Of a stretch of DNA of 13,475 bases, positions 1 to 9,000 are shown one piece after another. Source of the stretch: an uncultured Arenimonas sp. (lineage in GTDB: Bacteria > Pseudomonadota > Gammaproteobacteria > Xanthomonadales > Xanthomonadaceae). The first letter of the stretch is position 1, and every line of letters starts with the position of its first letter. Below the pieces are notes generated by a model. The model did no database searches and was not told where the DNA came from. It saw only the letters and a list, made by a program, of their open reading frames with translations. The translations under genes were made by a program, and so were the position numbers. The DNA lies in contig CAMPHE010000014.1 in assembly GCA_946885815.1 (NCBI GenBank), positions 1-13,475 of the forward strand. Reading direction: 5' to 3'.

Positions 1-3000
1 ACAGTTGCAGCGCCGCCCCGCTCACCACCAGCGTCTCGTTGCCGGTGGCTCCGGTGGCGGACGCGGTGGCCAGCGACCGCGCGGGCGCCACGTCGATCTG
101 CGGGCTCGACGGTGTCGTCGCGCGAGCCAGATACAGGTCGACGTTCTGCGCGCTGTTCGTCGTGATCGTCAGCGAGGTCGCCCCCGCCGGCACGTCGACG
201 AACATGCGGTCCTGCGCGGCGCCGACGGCCAGGCGCAGGCCCACCGGTTTCGCCGCGAGCCGGATCGCCGGCGACCGCGTCTCGTTCCGGTCGATCCGCA
301 CCGGGAACATGCCGCGGTCGGCCCCGCCACTGCGGACTCGGACGAACCCGACCCGCGCCTCGCCCGGCAGCAGGCCGACGTCGGCGAACGCGACACGGAC
401 CGGGAACGATGCGCCGCGGGGCAGCCCGCCCGGCCCGGTGGCGACGAACACGGTCGGGTCGGCCGGCGCCGTCAGCGGCACCACGAAGGCCTCGATCGTG
501 CCGGTCTGCGCCGCCGCTTCGCGGTTGTGCAGCATCGCCCACCAGCGGACCGTGCCGGTGCCGGGGTGCGTGAGCGTCATTTCGCAGCGCTCGCGACCGA
601 CCGACATCGCCGCGGTGCAGCGGACTTCTTCCGGGTCGGCGACGCCGTCGCCGTCCGTGTCGACACCGAGGTAGAGATCGACGTCGCCACCGCCCTTCGC
701 GTCGACCAGCAGCCGCGTCGTCTGCGCGACGCCGTCGGCCGGCGCCGGCAGCGTGTAGACCACGGACGACGTGCCCGCCGCGGCGAGGTCCCACGGCGAC
801 TCGGGCGATGCATCGACGCCGAGCGCGCGCGACCCGATCGTCGGCGCGACCAGCGCCGTCGCCTCGAACGTCGCCGCCGGCAGCGGTCGCAGGCCGGTCA
901 TCGCGACGTCGACGAAGCCGGCACCGCTCGCGGTCGCCTGGGCGATGTCCACCGCAGGCCGCAGTTCCACCACGAGCCGGCCGGCGGCACAGCGGCCGTC
1001 GGTCTCGCACAGGCGGTAGCGCACGAAGTCGGAGCCGCTGGTGTCGGCCTTGCGGACATAGCGGATGCGATCGTCCGCCGCGGTCGCGGTACCGCGGTCA
1101 TCGACGGTCGCGGTGCCGCTGCCGGACTGCACGATCGCGAGCGAGCCGCCAGCGACCCGCGCCGGCGTGAACACGTCGTTCGCCAGCACGGCGATCAGCG
1201 ACGCCGGCGCGTTCTCGCGCAGCACGACGCGGTCGTCCCGGGTCGCCAGCGGCGGCAGCGAGGCGTCGTCGTCGACGATCGTGCCGGTGGCGCTGCCGTC
1301 GGCGACGGTCGCCCCCGTGACGCCGGACACCGCGACGGTGAACGTCTCGTCCGTCTCGACCGCCGTGTCGCCGTTGATCGCGACCGCGAACACGTAGCTG
1401 CTCGCCCCGGCGGCGATCTGCTGGCCGGCGAGGCCGCGGGCGAGATAGTCGCTGCCGGCCTTGGCCGTACCGTCGGCCGTGGCGATCGCGAAGCTCACCG
1501 GCGACGGCGCCGGCTTCGACAGGCGCACGGTGAACGTGGCCTGGCGCGTGCCGCTGTCGCCCTCGTCGAGCGAAACATCGGCGATCGACAGCGACGGCGG
1601 CGGTTCCTGGTCGTCGTTGAGGATCGTCCCGGTCGCGGTGCCGCGCGCGACGACCGCACCGGTGACCGCGCTCACCGTCACGCCGAACGTTTCGTCGGCC
1701 TCGACCGCGGTGTCGCCGTTGACCGTCACCGCGAAGGTACGGCTGGACTCGCCGGCGGCGATGGTCTCGCCCGCGAGCGAGCGCGCGGCGTAGTCGGTGC
1801 CGGCGGTCGCGGTGCCGTTGGAGGTCGCGATCGAGTAGCGGACGGCGGCGGGCGCGGCCTGCGACAGCCGGACGGTGAACAGCGCCGTCTTCGAGCCGCC
1901 ATCACCCTCGGCGAGCGCGACGTCGGCGACCGACAGCTGCAGCTGGTCGTCGTTGCGGATGGTGCCGACGATCGGCGCCGGCGCCAGCGTCGCGCCCTCG
2001 AGCTCCGTGATGCGCAGGCTGAAGGTTTCGTCCGTCTCGATCGTCGCGTCGCCGCGGACCAGCACTTCGACGCGCGCGCCGGGCTGCCCCGCCGGAATCT
2101 CGACCTCCTCGTCGATCGCGACGTAATCGCTGCCGGACGTCGCCGTGCCGGCGACGGTGGCCAGCCGGAAGCGGACCGGCTCGGCCGAGCCCTCCGACAG
2201 CTTCAGGTCGAACACCGCGACGCGGACGCCGCGCTCGCCTTCGTCGATCGCGACCGGCGCGGCGGAGAGCACCGGCGGCTCCGGCGTCTCGCCGCCGATC
2301 GTGAGCGGATTCGAAGGGGCCGAGTCCGGGCCGATCGACGATCCGGCCGCCGCGCGCACGGTGAACGTGTAGGTCACGCCCCGGGTGAGATTCGTGATCT
2401 CGCGCGTGGTCGACAGCGTGCCGGCGGCGACGTCGTAGCCACCGGCAGGCCACGGCACCACCGTGTAGCTGGTGATCGCCGGCGCGCCTTCCGGCACGAC
2501 GCTCGGCGCGAACGTCACGATCGCCGAGTTGCCCTCGCCTGCCGTCGCGACGACGGCGGTCGGTGCGGCCGGCATCAGCATCGTGCGGGCGACGCGGATG
2601 CGGTGCTGGCCGAAGTCGGCGATGTACAGGTCGTCGCCGACCAACGCGATGCCGATCGGCCGGAGCGAACGCTGGTTCGCCGGGCCGCCGTCGCCATTCC
2701 ACGTCGTCGTGCCGCTGCCCGCGTAGGGGAACACCGCGCCGGTCGCCGTGACCTGGAGGACGCGGTTGCCGTCCGTCGACACCAGCAGCGCGCCGTCGGA
2801 ACGGAACGCGAGGTCCAGCGGCCGGCCGATCCGGGCCTCCGGCGCCAGCACCGATTCGAAACCGTACGTGGCCCCGGGCCACGAAGCGTGCTGGACGCCG
2901 ACATGGCGCCGGACGATGCCGTCGGTGCCGATGCGATGGACGATGGCATTGCCGTAATCGGCGACATACAGCGCGCCGGACGCATCGAACGCCATGCCCC

Positions 3001-6000
3001 GCAGATCGCCGAACTGCGCCGCCGTGGCGGGGCCGCCTTCGCCCGAGAAGCCGCAGCTCGTGCCCGCGATCGTCTGCAGGCGTCCGTCCGCGCCGATCGC
3101 GCGGACGCGGCAGTTCGCCGTGAACAGCAGACGGCCGTCGGGATGGATCGCCAGCTGACGCGGCAGGAACAGCGGCGATTCGGCCGCCAGCGCGCCGTCC
3201 GCACTCTCTTCGCGCAGACCGTTGCCGGCGATCGTGCTGATCGTCCCGTCGACGGCGATGCGGCGGATGCGCTCGGCATTCTGGTCGACCACGTAGAGAT
3301 TGCCCTGCGCGTCGACGGCGAGGCCGGACGGCCAGCCGAGCTGTGCTTCCGTCGCCGGGCCGCCGTCGCCGGAGAAACCGCTCACGCCGGTACCGGCGAT
3401 CGTCGTCAGCACGCCGTCGGGCGCGCGATGCAGGATCCGGTTGTTCTGCTGGTCGGTGAAATACACGCCGCCGGCGCCATCGGCGACGATGTCCTGGGGA
3501 CCGTTCACCAGCGATCCCGCGCCGGCCGTACCGTTCCCCACGATCGTCGACAGGTAGGTGGCGCCCGGATCGTCGTTGAGCAGTTCCACGCGCGCGGGCG
3601 CCGTCGGCCCGATCGCACCGGACACGTCCTCGATCACGATCTCGAACGACTCGTCCGGCTCGAGCCACTCGTCGCCCAGCCCCTGGAGCTGGACCGGCAC
3701 GTCGAACGCGGAGGCCCCCGCCGGAATCGTGTAGCGGGTCGGCGCGATGGCCGTGAAGTCGCGACGCAGGTCGGTCGTGAGCGAAGTCGCGGTGACGTCG
3801 CGCGTCGACAGCGTGAACGAGATCGGCGCGACGGTGGGTACGTCGGACAGCACGTTCACGCGCAACCGCGTGGCGGGGGCGCCGTTGTAGCCTTCGAGCA
3901 GGCGCATGTCGTCGATGACGATCCGCGCCTCGTCGTCGCGGATCGTGCCCGTCGCGGTGCCATCGGCGATCGTCGCACCGATCGGGGCGGCGACGTACAT
4001 CCGGAACGATTCGTCGACCTCGGGCACGGTGTCGCCATTCACCGCGACCGGGAAACGCAGCACGGTCTGGCCGGGCGCGAACGCCAGGCGCGTCGGCGCG
4101 CGTGCGACGTAGTCCTCGCCGGGGAACGCGTCGCCGTCGCCGGTCAGGGCGTACACGGCCACTTCGTGGGGCGCCGGCTCGGACAATCGCAGCGTGAACA
4201 GCATATGCCGGGCGCCGGCATCGCCTTCGACGACTTCCGCGTCGTCGACCGACACCGACGGCAGCACGCCGTCGTCGTCGCGGATCGTTCCGGTCGCCTC
4301 GGACCCGCGCACGGTCGCCGCCGTCGCGCCGGTGATCCGCGCGGTGAAGCCTTCGTCGCCTTCGGGCAGTCGATCACCCGTCACGATCACCGGGAATTCG
4401 ACCGAGGTCGCGCCGGCCGGAATGAGCAGCCCGCGCACGCGGCGTCCGACGTAGTCCAGCCCCGCCGTCGCGGTGGCATTCGCCGTTTCGACATCGACCA
4501 GCACGTCGCGCGGGCGCGCGCGGTCGAGGCTGACGGTGAACGCCGCGACCCGCGTGCCCTCGTCGCCTTCGTCCACGCCGGCGCCGGTGATGGAAACGGT
4601 CGACACGTCGTCGTTGATGATCGTCGCCACGGCGACGCCGTCGGCGACGATGGCACCCGTGGCGCTGGTGACGCGCGCGCGCAGGGTCTCGTTGGGCTCG
4701 GCCTCGGTGTCGCCGAGCACGGTGACGTTGAAGCGGCCGGAGGTCTCGCCTGCCGGGATCGCCAGCGTCGCCGTCCTGGCGACGTAATCGCTGCCGGCGA
4801 CGGCCTTGCCGTCGGTCGTGGCCAGCCGCACGGTCGTGCCGCCGGCCGGTGCCGGCTTCGACAGGCGCACCGGGAACCGGGCGAGCGTCGTGCCGCTTTG
4901 GCGTTCGACCACTTCGACATCGTCCACGTACAGCATCGGCAACGCCGACGCCTTGGGCACGATCGCGTTGGAGCGCGTCGACCACGGCCCCGGGCCGGCG
5001 GCGTTCACCGCACGCGCCGCGAAGCGATAGGACGTGCCGTTCTTCAGGCCGGTGACCCGGCGCACGAGGCTGTCGCCGCCCGCATCGGTGTCGTCGCCCC
5101 CGCCCGGGAAGGACCGCACCTCGTAGCCGGTGACCGGCGAACCGCCATCGGTGGCCGGCGCGGAGAACGCGACCATCGCCTCGCGGTCGCCGGCGGTGGC
5201 GGCGCCGATCGTCGGCGCGCCGGGCGCGCGGATCGCACCGACGCGGCGAACGCGTCGCGACCCGTCGGCGATGAACACGTTGCCGGCCCCGTCGATCGCG
5301 ATGCCGCGCGGCGTGCCGATCTCCGCCAGATGCGCCGGGCCGCCGTCGCCCGACGCCCCGGCCCAGCCGATGCCGATGCGCCGGATCGCGCTGCCGTCGG
5401 CGCCGAGCTTGAGCACCAGTGCCTGGTTCGTGTAACCGAAGTAGACGTCGCCGTTCGGAGCGACCGCGAGCGTGCCGGGTACCGGACGATTCAGGCCCTC
5501 GGGTTCCGTGTACAGGGTGTCGACGCGGCCACCGGGCGTGATCGAACGGATCGCGAAGTTGAAGGCATCGGCGACCAGCAGGTCGCCGTCGACGTCGAAC
5601 GCCAGCCCCGACGGGCGGTCGAACAGCGCCTGCGTCGCCGGTCCGCCGTCACCGCCGTAGCCGGTCACCAGGCCGCCCGCGACGCGCTGCAGCGCGCCCC
5701 ACGGCGTCAGCCGCACGACGCCGCAGCGATCGGCCATGTACAGGTTGCCGCCGCCGTCGAACGCCATCGCCTGGACGGACAGCCCGACTTCCTTCGCCGG
5801 GACGATGCCGACGATGCACGAGGCGGAAGCGCCGACCCGGCCGGCGACGGTGGTGATCAGGCCGGACCGGGTGATCCGCCGCACGACCCCGTCGAGCGCA
5901 TCGCTCACGTAGACGTTGCCGGCGGCATCGACCGCCAGCGCCGTCGGACTGCGCAGCTTCGCGAACAGCGCGAGTCCGTCGACATCGCCCGCCAGCGTGC

Positions 6001-9000
6001 CGCCGCCGGCGAACGTGGTCAGCAGGCCGGTGTCGTCGATCCGCAGCACGCGGTCGTTGTCGATCACGTACCGGTTGGCGGTGCCGTCCAGCGCGATCGC
6101 CTTCGGCCAGCCCAGCCCGGACTCTACCGCCGGAGCGCCTTCGACCACCGTGCTGGTGCCGTCGCCGGCGACGGTGTCGATCAGTTCGTCGAAGTCGTCG
6201 GTGACGAGCGTGCCGGTGGCGGTACCGCGCACCACGGTCGCGCCGATCACGTCCGACAGGCTCACGGTGAAGGACTCGTCCGGTTCGGCGACGCTGTCGA
6301 CCACGTGGCTGACCGTGAAGGACACGGACGACTCGCCGATCCCGATGTAGCGGTCGCGGATCGTCAGCGCGGTGTAGTCGGAACCGGCCGTCGCGGTGCC
6401 GTCGGCGGTGGCCGCGTCGAAACGCACGATGTCGGTCGCCGGGCGGTCGAGCTGCACCGTGAACGTCATCATCCGGCTCGGGTAGGCCGATTCCAGGATC
6501 GTCACGTCGGCGATGCTCATCGACGGCAGCGCCGTGGCGGTCGGCGTCACTTCGTTGGACGGCTCGGATTCGTCGCCGGTGCCGAACTCGTTCATCGCGC
6601 GGACGACGAAGCGATAGGCCGTGCCGTTGCGCAGCCCGGTGACCCGGTGCGTTCCCGCCGTGGTGTACGCGTCGACGTCGGTGCCTTCACCGCCGACCGC
6701 CGAGACCACGTAGCCGGTGACATGACTGCCACCACTGTCGACCGGCGGCTGGAACGTGATGCTGGCTTCGCCGTCGCCGGCGGCGGCGATGCCGATGCGC
6801 GGCGCCCCGGGCAGGCCGAGCGGGCCGACACGACGCACTCCGGCACGCTGCGCCAGCACGAACTCGGCCGGCCCGACGGCGGCGACGTCGTAGGTGTTCA
6901 CGAGGCGGCCGGACGTGGGCGACTGGCCGTCCGCGACCAGGGGCAGCGTCGAATCGCCGCCAGCCACCGTCGCGATCAGGCCGAAGCGGCTGATGCGGCG
7001 GACGCGACCGGTCGTCGACTCGACGAAGTACAGGTTGCCCAGCGCGTCGATGTCGAGACCGATGGGGCGGTTCAGCGACGCCTGCAGCGCCGGGCCGCCG
7101 TCGCCGTCGGAGGCGTCGATGCCGTCGCCCGCGATCGTGCGGATGATGCCGTCGGCGTCGATGTGGCGGACGCGGTAGTTGAAGGTGTCGGTGAGGTAGA
7201 GCGTGCCGTCGGGAGCGACGGCGACATCCCCCGGACCGGACAGCGAAGCGTGGATCGCCGGACCGCCGTCGCCGCCGAACTGTGCGGACTCGTTCAGTCC
7301 GGCCACGGTGTCGAGGATGCCGGCCGGCGAGATGCTGCGGATGCGGCGTCCCGACGCGAAATAGAGGGTGCCGCCGGCATCGATGTCCATGCCGGTCACC
7401 GACTGCAGCTGCGCGTCGCGGGCCTGGCCACCGTCGCCGGCACCGTACTCGCCGGGATCGGTGCCCCCGTTGCCGGCGTAGGTGGTGATCACGCCGTCGG
7501 AACCGACGCGGCGGATACGCCGCGACTCGCCGATGTAGAGGTGGCCCGCGTCGTCGAGTGCCACGCTCATCGGCGCATCGAGGGCCGCCGCGACCGCGAG
7601 GCCGCCGGCGCCGTCGTGACCACGGATGCCGCGGCCGGCGACGATCGTGACCACGCCTTCCGTGGAGATCCGCCGCACCACGTTCCCGACCATGTCGGCG
7701 ACGTAGACGGCGCCGTCGCGGGGGTCGTGGGCGATGCCCCGGTGCTCGTCGCCGATGCCGCGCAGCAGCGAGCGGATCACCGTCGCGGTGTCGTCGTCGT
7801 TGATGATCGTCGCGGTGCCGGTGTCGTCGCTCGCGACGACGGAGACGAGGTTGGCGAGCACCAGGTCGAAGGTCTCGTCGGTCTCGACCGTGGTGTCGCC
7901 GTCGATCGCGACGGCGAACCGCATCGACGTGCCGCCGTACGGGAACACGGCCGTACCGGATTCCGCGTGGTAATCACTGCCGGCGCGGGCGCCGCCGTCG
8001 ACGGTCGCGTAGTCGAAGCCGATCGTCTTCGCCACCGGTCGCAACGACGTGACGACGAATTCCGCGAACTGCGTGCCGTCGTCGCCCTCGACGATCTCGA
8101 CGTCGCCGACCGACAGCGACGTGTCGTCATCGACGATCGTCACCGTCGCGCTGGCGGTGCCGACCTTGGCGCCGGCGACCTGCGTCGCGCGCACCGTGAA
8201 CACCTCGTCGTCCTCCACCCGCAGGTCGCCGCGCACCGGCACCGTGAACACCGCACTGCGGCTGCCCGCCGGAATCGTCTGGGCCGGACGGTCGACGGCG
8301 TCGTAGTCGCTGCCGGCGATCGCGCTGCCGTCCGCCGTGGAGACGCGGAACGTGACCGCGTTCACCGTCGGCACGCTCAGCGCCACTTCGAACGCGAGCG
8401 TGGTGGTGCCCGAATCGCCTTCGCCGACCGACTGGCCCGCGAGCGACAGCGTCGTGTCGTCGTTGCGGATCGTGCCGATCGCCGTCGCGTCGGCGAGCTT
8501 CACCGCGCCGGCGTTGGACAGCACGACCTCGAACGTCTCGTCCTCTTCGTCCGCGGTGTCGCCGCGCACCACGACGTCGAACGTGGCGCTGGTCTGGCCG
8601 GCGGCGATCGTCATCCCGGCGACGCTGCGCGCGGTGTAGTCGCTGCCGGCGCTGGCGCTGCCGTCGGCGGTCGCGGCGTCGAACGTCACCGCGCCCGAGG
8701 TGGCCTGGTTGAGGCGGACCGTGAAACGCAGGTTGCGCGTGCCGCTCGCGCCCTCGACGACTTCGGCGTCGTCGATGTACAGCTTGGGCTGCACGGGCAC
8801 GACGGTCGCGTAATACGCCGACACCGTCGGCGCCGCATTGGCGTGGCTGCGCGCGTTGTCCGCGTAATCGGCGATGCCGCACGGCTGGCCGGCGCAGTCG
8901 CTGATGCGCGGGTTGGACAGCCGCCCGACCTCGGCCTGCCCGGGGTCCGCGTAGCCCATGATCGACGAGAAGCCCGGTCCCCGGTGCCCGCGCGAATACG

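Noticed and set aside
1902..3668. Minus-strand 588-codon frame
   Set aside because: It lies out of frame within the Calx-beta/NHL region. Its translation is Arg-rich low complexity, typical of shadow frames in GC-rich DNA.
2679..7105. Recurring 17-bp GCCGGGCCGCCGTCGCC as a possible mobile or regulatory repeat
   Set aside because: All four exact copies lie in frame in NHL blade links and encode GDGGPA, so protein repeat structure explains them. Spacing is irregular and nothing suggests CRISPR.
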